From: Sphingopyxis panaciterrulae
GTDB taxonomy: Bacteria > Pseudomonadota > Alphaproteobacteria > Sphingomonadales > Sphingomonadaceae
Length of the DNA: 64,000 nucleotides
Assembly (NCBI RefSeq): GCF_014199295.1
Contig: NZ_JACIJH010000001.1
Span: 124,001 to 188,000, forward strand
Direction of reading: 5' to 3'
A model generated the notes under the pieces. That model had not been told where the DNA came from and did not search any database. It saw only the letters and a program-made list of their open reading frames with translations. Of this stretch, positions 18,682-27,270 are shown in pieces; the stretch's first letter is position 1, and each line of letters starts with the position of its first letter. Position numbers and translations under genes: made by a program.

Positions 18682-19341
18682 ATGGAGCAGCCGCGGTCAT
18701 CGGGTGCGGATTCAGGAGACGGCGCGGCAGACGATCCCCGCGCCGGCGGACGCGGCAAGGCGCCGCGCACCGAGCGCGGGCGGCGTACCCTGCGCAAATT
18801 GCTCGATGCCGCTGCGGTCGAATTCGGCGAGCATGGTTTTCACGAAGCGTCGATCAGCGCCATCACCCGCCGCGCCGGCACGGCGCTCGGCAGCTTCTAC
18901 ACCTATTTCGATTCGAAAGAGGAAATCTTCCAGGCGCTCGTTCGCTACATGAGCGAACAGCTTCGCGACCATGTCACGCCGATCGTCCAGGCCGCACCCG
19001 ACGAGATCGCCGCCGAACATGCCGGCCTCCATTCCTTCCTGGGCTTCGTGCGCGAGCATAAGGAAATCTATCGCATCATCGACGAGGCCGAGTTCGTCGA
19101 TTATGCGAGCTATCGCCGCCACTATGAAACCACGGTCGAGCGCATGCGCCAGCGGCTGGCGGCAGGCGCGGCGCGGGGCGAGATCCGGCCCGACGCCGGC
19201 GAGGTCCACGCCTGGGCGATCGCGGGCATGAACGTCTTTCTGGGCATGCGCTATGGTCTGTGGGACGCCGACGCCGATATCGACGCGGTCGCGCGGATCG
19301 CCAACGACCTGCTGGCGAACGGGCTGGCGAAGAAGGGCTGA
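18682..19341 (+). CDS. TetR/AcrR family transcriptional regulator
   Basis: A 219-residue regulator. After a polar N-terminal tail of about 30 residues comes the TetR helix-turn-helix: RRTLRKLLDAAAVEFGEHG followed by ISAITRRAGTALGSFYTYF (about residues 34-76). The C-terminal ligand-binding half is all helical. The start ATG at 18682 has GGGGA just upstream; the open frame from 18547 would run through the operator palindrome. It is divergent from the TonB-dependent receptor and probably controls it and itself. Confidence 0.88.
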   Translation: MEQPRSSGADSGDGAADDPRAGGRGKAPRTERGRRTLRKLLDAAAVEFGEHGFHEASISAITRRAGTALGSFYTYFDSKEEIFQALVRYMSEQLRDHVTPIVQAAPDEIAAEHAGLHSFLGFVREHKEIYRIIDEAEFVDYASYRRHYETTVERMRQRLAAGAARGEIRPDAGEVHAWAIAGMNVFLGMRYGLWDADADIDAVARIANDLLANGLAKKG

Positions 19342-19351
19342 CCGGCTTTCT

Positions 19352-19376
19352 CTCCCTTTTCAGAAGGGAGTTATTT
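19352..19376. terminator. Terminator hairpin between tetR and metW
   Basis: Stem CTCCCTT (19352-19358) / AAGGGAG (19364-19370) with a 5-base loop, followed by TTATTT. It lies between convergent ends and overlaps the metW stop codon. Confidence 0.7.
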
Positions 19377-19979
19377 CCGGGAAATCAGGAAGATCGCATG
19401 CTCGGCGCGCCAGCTTGCGGCGGCGTCGCTCGCGGGGCGATCGCCCGAGAGGAACCAGGCACGCTCGACCCCGATGCCGCGGCTGCGCAGCAGGTCGCGG
19501 AAATCGCTGACCGTGACATGATGGATGTTCGGCGTTTCGTACCAGGCGACCGGCAGCAGCCGCGTCACCGGCATCCGTCCGCCCCACATGAGCGCGAGCC
19601 GCACCCGCCAATGCGCGAAATTGGGAAAGCTGACGAAGGCCCGCGGAGCGATACGCAGCAGTTCGTCGACGATGCGGTCGGGCCGCTCGGTGGTCTGCAG
19701 CGTCTGCGACAGGATCGCATAGTCGAAGCCGCCCGCGGGATAGTCGGCGAGGTCGCGGTTGGCGTCGCCCTGCACGACCGCGAGACCGCGCTCCATCGCG
19801 GCGGCGACATTGGCGGGGTCGATCTCCAGGCCGCGCACATCGGCGTTCCGGCCATCGCGCAGCGCGGCCATCAGCGTGCCGTCGCCGCAGCCGACGTCGA
19901 GCACGCGCGCGCCGGGCGGCACCTGCGCGGCGATCAACGCGAGATCGGGGCGCAATCGGGCGGGTTCGGAGGCGGTCAC
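19371..19979 (-). CDS. metW: MetW-like methyltransferase
   Basis: A 202-residue class I SAM-fold protein. Motif [16 protein letters not shown] (about residues 26-40), [12 protein letters not shown] and the downstream NFAHWRVRL are typical of MetW, which is encoded with metX and required for full homoserine acylation in many proteobacteria. The start is a GTG at 19979 overlapping the metX stop by 4 bases (GTGA); the frame extends 12 codons more inside metX but is less likely. Its precise activity in the family is not methyl transfer with a known substrate. Confidence 0.92.
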   Translation of the reverse strand: MTASEPARLRPDLALIAAQVPPGARVLDVGCGDGTLMAALRDGRNADVRGLEIDPANVAAAMERGLAVVQGDANRDLADYPAGGFDYAILSQTLQTTERPDRIVDELLRIAPRAFVSFPNFAHWRVRLALMWGGRMPVTRLLPVAWYETPNIHHVTVSDFRDLLRSRGIGVERAWFLSGDRPASDAAASWRAEHAIFLISRK

Positions 19980-21094
19980 CGGCCGGCCTCGATGAAGCCG
20001 GAAATCAGCCGCCATAATTCGGGCGAATCGAGCAGGAAGGCGTCGTGGCCGAACGGGCTCGACAATTCGACGAAACTCGCCTGCGCGCCCGCCGCGTGCA
20101 GCGCCTGGACGATCCGGCGCGATTCGGCGGTCGGATAGAGCCAGTCCGAATCGAAGCTGACGAGGCCGAAGCGCACCGGCGACTGGCGGAAGGCATCGGC
20201 GAGGCGGCCGCCGTGCGGATCGCCGAGATCGAAATAGTCCATCGCGCGGGTGATGTAGAGATAGCTGTTCGCGTCGAAGCGGTCGACGAAGCTGATCCCC
20301 TGATGCCGAAGATAGGATTCGACCTGGAAATCGGCGTCGAAGCCGAAGGTCTTGGCCTCGCGATCCTGCAACTGGCGGCCGAATTTCTCAGTCAGGCCCG
20401 CCTCGGACAAATAGGTGATGTGCGCTGCCATGCGCGCAACCGCCAGCCCCTTCGTCGGCGGCTCGCCGCTCGCGTAATAATCGCCGCCCCGCCAGTTCGG
20501 GTCGGCCATGATCGCTTGTCGCCCCACTTCGTGAAAGGCGATATTCTGCGCCGAATGGCGCGCGGCCGAGGCGATGATCAGCGCGCGGTCGACGCGATCG
20601 GGATAATGGGCCGCCCAGGCGAGCGCCTGCATCCCGCCCATCGACCCGCCGACGACGGCATGCAGCCGCGCGATGCCGAGCCGGTCGAGCAGCATCGCCT
20701 GCGCGCGCACCATGTCCCCGATGGTGACGACGGGAAAGCGCATCGCATAGGGCTGGCCGCTGCCGGGATCGTCGCTGGCGGGGCCGCTCGATCCCATGCA
20801 ACTGCCGATGACATTGGCGCAGATGACGTGATAGCGATCGGTGTCGATCACCCCGCCCGGACGGACGACCTTCGCCCACCAGCCCGGCTTTCCGGTCACC
20901 GGATGCGTCGAGGCGACATATTGGTCCATCGTCAGCGCGTGGCAGATCAGGATCGCATTGTCGCGCGCGTCGTTCAGCCGCCCATAGGCTTCATAGGCGA
21001 TCGCGGGGCTTGCCACCGCCGCGCCGCTGTCGAGCGGCAGCGGACAATCGAGCACAAGCTGGTTATGCCGGGCGGGTTGCAGTCGCGTGGCCAT
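19976..21094 (-). CDS. metX: Homoserine O-acyltransferase
   Basis: A 372-residue alpha/beta hydrolase that acylates homoserine, the entry step of methionine synthesis. The nucleophile elbow GGSMGG (Ser151), the acid in SFDSDWLYP (Asp317) and the catalytic His in FGHDAFL (His350) are all present. Whether it uses acetyl-CoA or succinyl-CoA cannot be settled from motifs alone. It is first in the metX-metW operon. A strong promoter lies so close to the ATG that the mRNA is predicted to have almost no leader. Confidence 0.95.
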   Translation of the reverse strand: MATRLQPARHNQLVLDCPLPLDSGAAVASPAIAYEAYGRLNDARDNAILICHALTMDQYVASTHPVTGKPGWWAKVVRPGGVIDTDRYHVICANVIGSCMGSSGPASDDPGSGQPYAMRFPVVTIGDMVRAQAMLLDRLGIARLHAVVGGSMGGMQALAWAAHYPDRVDRALIIASAARHSAQNIAFHEVGRQAIMADPNWRGGDYYASGEPPTKGLAVARMAAHITYLSEAGLTEKFGRQLQDREAKTFGFDADFQVESYLRHQGISFVDRFDANSYLYITRAMDYFDLGDPHGGRLADAFRQSPVRFGLVSFDSDWLYPTAESRRIVQALHAAGAQASFVELSSPFGHDAFLLDSPELWRLISGFIEAGR

Positions 21095-21103
21095 CGTGCC
21101 GCG

Positions 21104-21132
21104 GAGCTAAGCGGGTGCGCGAGCGCTGTCAA
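21104..21132 (-). promoter_or_regulatory. Sigma-70-type promoter of metX
   Basis: On the minus strand: a perfect -35 TTGACA (21132-21127), a 17-base spacer and the -10 TAGCTC (21109-21104). The -10 ends 9 bases before the metX ATG at 21094, placing the expected transcript start within a few bases of the start codon. Confidence 0.65.
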
Positions 21133-21171
21133 CGACGGGTGGAACAGGGGTCTCGCCGAGATTATGGAGAC

Positions 21172-21270
21172 ATGCAGATCGAGGGGCGGAAGATTCGCCC
21201 GGAGATGCTCTCGCGGATGTTCTGCGCCAATCCCGTCGACAAAACTGGACTCGCGCCGCGCAGCCGCTAA
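21172..21270 (+). CDS. Possible 32-residue leader ORF before hisC
   Basis: A short frame starting ATG ([18 protein letters not shown]...) and ending TAA 10 bases before the hisC start. It has no His, Phe or Tyr codon run, so it is not an obvious attenuator. A GGAG lies only 2 bases before the ATG, too close to act well. It reads like folded-protein-like sequence rather than random GC-rich translation, but no family is recognised; it may not be a gene. Confidence 0.3.
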   Translation: MQIEGRKIRPEMLSRMFCANPVDKTGLAPRSR

Positions 21271-21280
21271 ACGCCGCCGC

Positions 21281-22396
21281 ATGACCGACACGACCGCCAG
21301 CCTCACCCCCAAGCCGTGGATCAGCGGCATCGCGCCCTATGTTCCCGGCAAGTCGGCGGGTGCCGACGGCCGGCCGCTCATCAAATTGAGTGCCAATGAA
21401 AACCCCCTCGGCACCGGCGAAAAGGCGCGGGCGGCGTTTCGGGCCGCGCAAGCAGACGCCGACGCGCTGTCGCGCTATCCCGATCCCGGATCGGCGGCCC
21501 TGCGCGAGACGATCGCGGCGAAGTTCGGGCTCGATCCGGCGCGGGTCATCTGCGGCAACGGATCGGACGAACTGCTGCATCTGGCCGCGGGCACCTATGC
21601 CGGGGCCGGCGACGAGATCCTCTATGTCCGCTATGGCTTTGCGGTCTATGAGATTGCGGCGCGGCGCGTCGGCGCGACGCCGGTCGAGGCCGACGACAGG
21701 GATTATGCGACCGACGTCGATGCGCTGCTCGCCGCGGTGACCGGGAAGACGCGCGTCGTCTATCTCGCCAATCCGAACAATCCGACCGGCACGCTCGCGA
21801 CGCGCGTGGACGTGGCGCGGCTCTATGCGGGCTTGCCCAAGGATGTGCTGTTCGTGATTGACCAGGCCTATGCGGAATATCTGGCGCCCGAGCAGGACGA
21901 CGGCGGGCTGGAGCTGGCGAAGACGCAGCCCAATGTCTTCGTCACCCGCACCTTTTCGAAGATTCACGGGCTCGCCGCCGAGCGGATCGGCTGGGGCTAT
22001 GCCAGCGCCGAGGTGATTTCGGCCCTGCATCGCATCCGCCTGCCGTTCAATGTCACGCGCGCGGGACAGGCTGCGGCGGTCGCGGCGCTCGGCGACGAGG
22101 ATTTCGTGACCCGCAGCCGCGAGCATAATGCGAAATGGCGTAGCTGGCTGACGGGGGAACTCGAAAGCCTGGGCAATCACGGCGTGCGCGTCGTGCCGTC
22201 GGCCTGCAATTTCCTGCTCGTGCTGTTCGAGGGCGATGTGGGCGCCGAGACGGTCTACAACCGGCTGATGGACGCGGGCTATATCGTCCGCTGGCTGCCG
22301 GGGCAGGGGTTGCCGCACGCGCTGCGCATGACGATCGGCACCGAGGACGAGACGCGCGGGCTGGCGGCGGCGATCCGCGTCGCGCTCGCCGGCTGA
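21281..22396 (+). CDS. hisC: Histidinol-phosphate / aromatic aminotransferase
   Basis: A 371-residue fold-type I PLP aminotransferase. Motifs: [13 protein letters not shown] (residues about 29-41), [11 protein letters not shown] near 160, and the PLP lysine in [19 protein letters not shown] (about Lys227). It is followed with a 1-base overlap by a prephenate dehydrogenase gene. That pairing in alphaproteobacteria suggests it serves tyrosine/phenylalanine synthesis as well as, or instead of, histidine synthesis. The start is the ATG at 21281; the long upstream open frame is antisense to metX. Confidence 0.92.
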   Translation: MTDTTASLTPKPWISGIAPYVPGKSAGADGRPLIKLSANENPLGTGEKARAAFRAAQADADALSRYPDPGSAALRETIAAKFGLDPARVICGNGSDELLHLAAGTYAGAGDEILYVRYGFAVYEIAARRVGATPVEADDRDYATDVDALLAAVTGKTRVVYLANPNNPTGTLATRVDVARLYAGLPKDVLFVIDQAYAEYLAPEQDDGGLELAKTQPNVFVTRTFSKIHGLAAERIGWGYASAEVISALHRIRLPFNVTRAGQAAAVAALGDEDFVTRSREHNAKWRSWLTGELESLGNHGVRVVPSACNFLLVLFEGDVGAETVYNRLMDAGYIVRWLPGQGLPHALRMTIGTEDETRGLAAAIRVALAG

Positions 22397-23298
22397 TGGC
22401 GATCGAACGCCTCGCCGTCGTCGGACTCGGCCTGATCGGCTCGTCGATCGCGCGCGCGGTCAAGGCGCGACTGCCCGGCGTGGCGGTCACCGGCCACGAC
22501 GCCAGCGCTCTTGTGCGCGACGAGGCGCGCGCGCTCGGCCTGTGCGACCGCATCGCTGACGATCCCGCCGACGCGGTCGAGGACGCCGACCTCGTCATCC
22601 TCGCGGTGCCGGTCGGCGGCATGGCCGATGCAGCGCGCGCTCTGGCGCCGGGGCTGAAAGCCGATGCGATCGTCTCCGACGTCGGCTCGTCGAAGGCGGG
22701 GGTCGGCGCGGCGCTGCGCGCGGCGCTGCCCGATCATCTCGTCATCCCGGCGCATCCGGTCGCGGGGACGGAGAACAGCGGCCCGGCGGCGGGCTTTGCA
22801 AGCCTCTTCGAAGGGCGCTGGTGCATCGTGACGCCGGCGGCCGATGCGCCGGCCGATGCGGTGGCGGCGCTCACCGGTTTCTGGCAGACGCTCGGCGCGA
22901 CGGTTGACACGATGGACGCCGCGCACCACGACCTGGTGCTCGCGGTGACGAGCCACCTGCCGCACCTGATCGCCTATACGATCGTCGGCACCGCGAGCGA
23001 GCTGGAAGAGGTGACCGAGAGCGAGGTCATCAAATATTCGGCGGGCGGTTTCCGCGACTTCACCCGCATCGCGGCGAGCGATCCGGTGATGTGGCGGGAC
23101 GTCTTCCTTGCGAACAGGGACGCGGTGCTCGCGACCTTGCAGCGCTTCAACGAGGATCTGACCGTGCTTCAGCAGGCGATCCGCCGCGGCGACGGCGACA
23201 AGCTGGAAGCCTGGTTCACCCGCACCCGCGCGATCCGCCGCTCGATCATCGCCGAAGGGCAGGACGATCCCGCGCCCGATTTCGGACGCAAGCACTAG
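22396..23298 (+). CDS. tyrA: Prephenate/arogenate dehydrogenase
   Basis: A 300-residue NAD(P)-dependent dehydrogenase of tyrosine synthesis. The dinucleotide motif VVGLGLIGSSIARAV is at residues about 8-22; the substrate-site HPVAGTENSG is near residues 119-128; HDLVLAVTSHLPHLIAY follows near 178-194. There is no chorismate mutase or ACT domain. The ATG overlaps the hisC stop by one base (TGATG), so the two are coupled. Confidence 0.93.
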   Translation: MAIERLAVVGLGLIGSSIARAVKARLPGVAVTGHDASALVRDEARALGLCDRIADDPADAVEDADLVILAVPVGGMADAARALAPGLKADAIVSDVGSSKAGVGAALRAALPDHLVIPAHPVAGTENSGPAAGFASLFEGRWCIVTPAADAPADAVAALTGFWQTLGATVDTMDAAHHDLVLAVTSHLPHLIAYTIVGTASELEEVTESEVIKYSAGGFRDFTRIAASDPVMWRDVFLANRDAVLATLQRFNEDLTVLQQAIRRGDGDKLEAWFTRTRAIRRSIIAEGQDDPAPDFGRKH

Positions 23299-23317
23299 AT
23301 TTTCCGTTGACGCGGAA

Positions 23318-23402
23318 GACGGCACCAGCCCGCTCCCCCTCCCGGCCTCCCATAGGCTACTATCGTTGAGGAGGCCGGGAGGGGGAGCGGACTGGTGCCG
23401 TC
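23318..23402. repeat. 33-bp near-perfect hairpin between tyrA and plsC
   Basis: Arms 23318-23350 and 23370-23402 pair at 32 of 33 positions around a 19-base loop. The arm begins GACGGCACCAG and includes a CTCCCCCTCCCGGCCTCC block. The right arm reaches into the stop codon of the convergent acyltransferase gene. It has no T-run, so it is an unusually long REP-type palindrome that probably also stops transcription. Confidence 0.8.
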
Positions 23403-24120
23403 ACCCGGGCAATAATGCCTCGGGTGGATTGAGCGCGTTGATCGCGCGCCAAACGCGGTCTTCCGCTTCGTCGCGCGGCAAGCCGGCGGGAATGGTCTCG
23501 CCGATCCTGTAGGTGATCGTTCCCGGCCATTTGACCCAGCGGCGCGGCGGATAGGCGATGCCGCTGTTCACCGCGACCGGGATCACCGGTACGCCGAGCA
23601 TCCGGTAGACGCCCGCGAAGCCGGCGCGCAGCGGCGGGGCCTTTCCGTGCGGAACGCGCGTCCCCTCGGCAAACAGCACCAGCGGCCGGCCCGCCGCGAG
23701 CGCGGCTTTTGCCGCCGCGAGCATCGCGCGCATCGCCTTGCCGCCGCCCTCGCGGTCGACCGGGATCAGGCCGTAGAAGCGCGCCGCCTGGCCCCAGACC
23801 GGGATGGAGAACAGTTCCTCCTTTGCGAAGACGGCGGGCCAGCGGAAGAGCATCGGCTGCTCGATCGTCTCGAACGCGCCCTCATGCTTGAAGACATAGA
23901 GGACGGGGATGTCGGGCATCGCGCCCTCGACGACGATTCGGTGGCCGAGGATGAAACGGCAGATCAGGCGGTGGAAGCGCGCCCAACGGCGCACGAACCA
24001 ATGCGTCGCATGATGCGAAATCGGCAGCGCGACGACCGCGCCGATCGAGCAGAGACTGCTCGCGACGACGAAGGCGATCCAGAACAGGATCGAACGGAAA
24101 AGAGCGAGGGCGTAGTGCAC
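23401..24120 (-). CDS. plsC: 1-acyl-sn-glycerol-3-phosphate acyltransferase (PlsC-like)
   Basis: A 239-residue membrane-associated acyltransferase of phosphatidic acid synthesis. Two hydrophobic segments precede the catalytic block. Motif I reads KHEGAFET, a variant of H-x4-D/E with Glu in place of the usual Asp; motif III LFAEGTRVPHGK (about residues 148-159) and motif IV VPVIPVAVN are present. An Asp-to-Glu change in motif I is seen in some alphaproteobacterial homologs (KHxSxxET type), so activity is likely. Next upstream is ydcF-like, 9 bases away. Confidence 0.87.
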   Translation of the reverse strand: MHYALALFRSILFWIAFVVASSLCSIGAVVALPISHHATHWFVRRWARFHRLICRFILGHRIVVEGAMPDIPVLYVFKHEGAFETIEQPMLFRWPAVFAKEELFSIPVWGQAARFYGLIPVDREGGGKAMRAMLAAAKAALAAGRPLVLFAEGTRVPHGKAPPLRAGFAGVYRMLGVPVIPVAVNSGIAYPPRRWVKWPGTITYRIGETIPAGLPRDEAEDRVWRAINALNPPEALLPG

Positions 24121-24129
24121 CAGCGGCGT

Positions 24130-24663
24130 TTACAGCCCGAGCAGGCCGCCCGCCAGCCCCGCCAGATATTTGTGATATTCGCGAAACAGCGTCGCGAAAC
24201 TGGGTTCGCTGCGCACCGCGTCGGGGACGATCGTCACGTCCTTGCCGATCGCGCGGCCGATTTCATATTCGGCGCGGCGCATGTGCCAGTCGGTGGTGAC
24301 GAGCCGCACCGTCCGATAACCCCGCCGCGCCACCCAGGTCGCGACCTCGGTCGCATTCGAGCGCGTGTCCTCCGCCTCGAAGCCCAGGGCGATGCAGCAG
24401 TCGAACAGCTGCTGGGGGCGCTTGTATTCGGCGGCGAGTTCGCGCGGCTTCACCTCGCGCGCGACGCCGCTGATCAGCAACCGCTTCGCCTGCCCCGCCT
24501 CGAGCAATTCGAGCGCGCGGTCGATGCGGCCGGGGCCGCCGGTCAGCACGACGATCGCGTCGGTCTTCTGCTGCGTGGGCGCCGGCATCGGCGGCAGGAG
24601 CGCGAACCAGGCGAAGCCGAGCACCCAGGCGAGGAAAAGGAGGGAGATCAGGCGCCGTATCAT
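24130..24663 (-). CDS. YdcF family (DUF218) protein
   Basis: A 177-residue protein with an N-terminal transmembrane segment and a DUF218/YdcF domain: VVLTGGPGRIDRALELL near residue 40, KRLLISGVAREV, SNATEVATWV and LVTTDWHMRRA (about 120-130). The family is linked to envelope or SAM binding in E. coli (YdcF, ElyC, SanA) but its reaction is unclear. Its ATG overlaps the ftsX stop by 4 bases, placing it in the ftsE-ftsX-ydcF-plsC gene string. Confidence 0.85.
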   Translation of the reverse strand: MIRRLISLLFLAWVLGFAWFALLPPMPAPTQQKTDAIVVLTGGPGRIDRALELLEAGQAKRLLISGVAREVKPRELAAEYKRPQQLFDCCIALGFEAEDTRSNATEVATWVARRGYRTVRLVTTDWHMRRAEYEIGRAIGKDVTIVPDAVRSEPSFATLFREYHKYLAGLAGGLLGL

Positions 24664-25565
24664 AGTATCTTCTTGAGCGCGGCGAGCAGCGTCTGGCGCG
24701 CCGTCAAAGCAGCCAGCGCGATAGCCAATAGCGGCAGCGCCAGCAAGAGCGCCCAGCCGCCGGGGCCGAGCGAGGCGGTCGCGGCGAGCCCCGCGGTGAC
24801 GTCGGACCATTGCCAGCCGATGAGCAGCAGGATCGCCGCCGCGACCGCAGTGCCGAGCGCGATGCCATAGGCGGTGTCGATCGCGATCCGCCGCTGGAAC
24901 AGGCGCGCGATCTGCCGGTCGGTCGCCCCGATCAGGTGGAGCATCTCGATCGTCGCATAATGGGTGCCGAGCGCGGCGCGCGCGGTCATGATGACGACCG
25001 CGCCGCTCGCCAGGATCATCAGCAGCACGAGGCCGCCGGCAACCCAGGCGAGCGAACGGATCAGCCGCGCGACCGGCCCCAGCCATTCGGCGTGCGGGAT
25101 CACCCGCGCGCCCGGCGCGACCCGGTCGACGAGCGCGTCGAGCCGGGCGAGCTGCCCCGCGCGGTCGCCGCCGACGAGGTCGATGTCGACGAGCGCGGGC
25201 AGCGGCAGCGATTTCAGCACCGGATCGTCGCCATCGGCGCTGCCGAGCCACTGGCCGAGCGTCGCGAGCAGCTCGCTCTGCTCGATGTTGCGCGCGCCGT
25301 GGACATAGGGCTGCGCCGCGGCCTCGCGGCGCAGCGCCGCCGCCTGCTCGGCTCGGGTGACGGGGTTGGCGGTGACGATCTGCACCGTGACCCGACCCGC
25401 GATCGCCTCGCCGATCGCGTTCGCCGACCGCGCGAGTCCGACCCCGGCGGCGGCGGCGAGCAGGGTCAGCATCATGAGGATCGCGATCACCCACGGTGTC
25501 GGCCCCGACAGACGGCGATCGGGAAGCAGGCGGCGGTGCTGGACGGGGACGCGCGGGATGATCAT
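24660..25565 (-). CDS. ftsX: Cell division protein FtsX
   Basis: A 301-residue ABC permease-like protein with four transmembrane helices, a large periplasmic loop after the first helix (about residues 50-165), and the last three helices in the C-terminal half, as in FtsX. With FtsE it transmits signals to peptidoglycan hydrolases at the septum. LHLIGATDRQIARLFQRRI near residue 210 is a conserved FtsX segment. It starts 4 bases after the ftsE stop. Confidence 0.93.
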   Translation of the reverse strand: MIIPRVPVQHRRLLPDRRLSGPTPWVIAILMMLTLLAAAAGVGLARSANAIGEAIAGRVTVQIVTANPVTRAEQAAALRREAAAQPYVHGARNIEQSELLATLGQWLGSADGDDPVLKSLPLPALVDIDLVGGDRAGQLARLDALVDRVAPGARVIPHAEWLGPVARLIRSLAWVAGGLVLLMILASGAVVIMTARAALGTHYATIEMLHLIGATDRQIARLFQRRIAIDTAYGIALGTAVAAAILLLIGWQWSDVTAGLAATASLGPGGWALLLALPLLAIALAALTARQTLLAALKKIL

Positions 25566-25569
25566 GACG

Positions 25570-26298
25570 TCACGCGCGGTTGGGCGGATAGCGCAGCGCG
25601 CCGGTCGGGTCGGACAATCGTCCCTTTTCGAGCCGCATCATCTGCGCATTGTCGATGCGGCTGATCAGATGGATGTCGTGGGTCGCGACGATGACCGTGG
25701 TCCCCAGCCGGTTCAGCGCCTCGAACAGCCCGAGCAGGCGCATCGCCATGTCAGGATCGACGTTGCCGGTCGGTTCGTCGGCGACCAGAAGCTGCGGCCG
25801 CGCGATGACCGCGCGGGCGATCGCGACGCGCTGCTGCTCGCCGCCCGACAGTGTCGCCGGGCGCGCCTCGGCGCGTTCGTCGAGGCCGATCCAGCTCAGC
25901 ATCTCGCCCACCGGCCCCGCCAGATCCTCTTCGCCGACCCCGGCGATGCGCAGCGGCAGCGCGATATTGTCGCGCGCGCTCAAATGCGGGATCAGGCGGA
26001 AATCCTGAAAGACGACGCCGATACGGCGGCGGAATCCGGGCAGGCGGTGGCGCGGCATCGCGCCCAGATCCTCGCCGAACAGGCGCACGATGCCGCGGCT
26101 CGGCCGCTGCGCGAGATAGAGCATCCGAAGCAGCGAGGTCTTGCCCGCGCCCGATGCGCCGGTCAGGAAATAAAAGCTGCCCGGCTGAAGGTTGAAGCTG
26201 ATGTCGCGCAGCACCTCGCCGTCGGGACCGTAGCGCAGCCCGACATTGTCGAACTCGACCATCGCGCCGCCGGCGCGCGCGGGCCGCGCGTCCGTCAT
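25570..26298 (-). CDS. ftsE: Cell division ATP-binding protein FtsE
   Basis: A 242-residue ABC ATPase with Walker A GASGAGKTS, Q-loop VVFQDFRLIPHL, signature LSGGEQQRVAIARA and Walker B LLVADEPTGNVDP. The text VEFDNVGLRYGPDGEVLRDI fits the FtsE N-terminus, so the ATG at 26262 is an alternative start; the ATG at 26298 is used here. It is first in the ftsE-ftsX-ydcF-plsC string and divergent from the DUF3426 gene. Confidence 0.93.
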   Translation of the reverse strand: MTDARPARAGGAMVEFDNVGLRYGPDGEVLRDISFNLQPGSFYFLTGASGAGKTSLLRMLYLAQRPSRGIVRLFGEDLGAMPRHRLPGFRRRIGVVFQDFRLIPHLSARDNIALPLRIAGVGEEDLAGPVGEMLSWIGLDERAEARPATLSGGEQQRVAIARAVIARPQLLVADEPTGNVDPDMAMRLLGLFEALNRLGTTVIVATHDIHLISRIDNAQMMRLEKGRLSDPTGALRYPPNRA

Positions 26299-26454
26299 GA
26301 CGTCAGCCGCGGGCGGGCGGGCGCCGCCGGTCCGCAAAAACTATGGCCCTCCACGCACATGCCGCTGCCTGTCGCACGCCTGCCGCGCGGCGTAAAGCGC
26401 CAAGCGCGACGCGGCGCTTGCAACCGCGCGACTCCCGGTGTTTAGAGGGACGCC

Positions 26455-27243
26455 ATGATCCTGGCCTGCCCATCCTGCCACACCCGCTATGTCGTGCCCG
26501 ATACCGCCATCGGCGCCAACGGCCGCACCGTGCGCTGCGCCAACTGCCGCCATAGCTGGTTCCAGGAGCCCGCTGCGCCGCCGGTGATGCCGCCGCAGCC
26601 CGCGTCGAATGGGGCGCCGGCGGCGGAACCGACCACGGCGCCGGAACCCGCCGGCGCCGTGGAGGCGCCCGTTCCCGCCGCGGTCCAGCAGCCTCCCGTC
26701 GAGCCCGCGCCGCCTCCGCCTCCGCCCGAAGCCTTCGCGGCGCCCGAGACGACCGCCCAGCGCCCAGCGCCGCCGCTGGCCGACGATGCGCCGCTGCCCT
26801 TCCGCCGCCCGCGCCGCGACCCGGCCAGGCGCTGGACGATGGTCGCGGCGGCAGCGGCGCTGCTGATGGTCGGCGCGACCGGCGCGCTCTATTATTACGG
26901 GCTGCCCGCCTGGGCGCAGGGTCTCGGTCTCGGCGGCGCGACCGGCGAGCCCGACCTGGTGATCGAACTGCCGCCGAACCAGGATCATCGCGAACTGCCC
27001 GACGGCACCATCTATTTCGCGGCCTCGGGAGTCATCATCAACCCGACCGACCGCGAACAGCGCGTGCCGCCGATCCTCGCCGAGCTGCGCGACGCGCAGG
27101 GGACGATCGTCTATAGCTGGACGATCAAGCCGCCGGTGCGGACGCTGCCGCCGAACGAAAAGGTGAATTTCAGCGAAGCGAAGCTCGACATCCCGCGCCG
27201 CGCGACGCAATTGACGGTGAGCTGGGCCTTGCCCAAGGGATAA
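26455..27243 (+). CDS. MJ0042 zinc-ribbon / DUF3426 membrane protein
   Basis: A 262-residue protein. The N-terminal zinc ribbon has paired cysteines in [11 protein letters not shown] and [12 protein letters not shown] proline/alanine-rich linker (about 40-115), one transmembrane helix (about 124-145) and a periplasmic DUF3426-like beta domain follow. It is regularly found next to ftsEX in sphingomonads. Function is unknown; a link to division or envelope is suggested by position only. Confidence 0.82.
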   Translation: MILACPSCHTRYVVPDTAIGANGRTVRCANCRHSWFQEPAAPPVMPPQPASNGAPAAEPTTAPEPAGAVEAPVPAAVQQPPVEPAPPPPPPEAFAAPETTAQRPAPPLADDAPLPFRRPRRDPARRWTMVAAAAALLMVGATGALYYYGLPAWAQGLGLGGATGEPDLVIELPPNQDHRELPDGTIYFAASGVIINPTDREQRVPPILAELRDAQGTIVYSWTIKPPVRTLPPNEKVNFSEAKLDIPRRATQLTVSWALPKG

Positions 27244-27270
27244 ACGGCCGGGAGACGGGGCGTCACGCCG

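Noticed and set aside
21095..21280. SAM-II or other riboswitch before metX
   Set aside because: The promoter leaves no room for a leader, and the expected SAM-II conserved elements are not seen.
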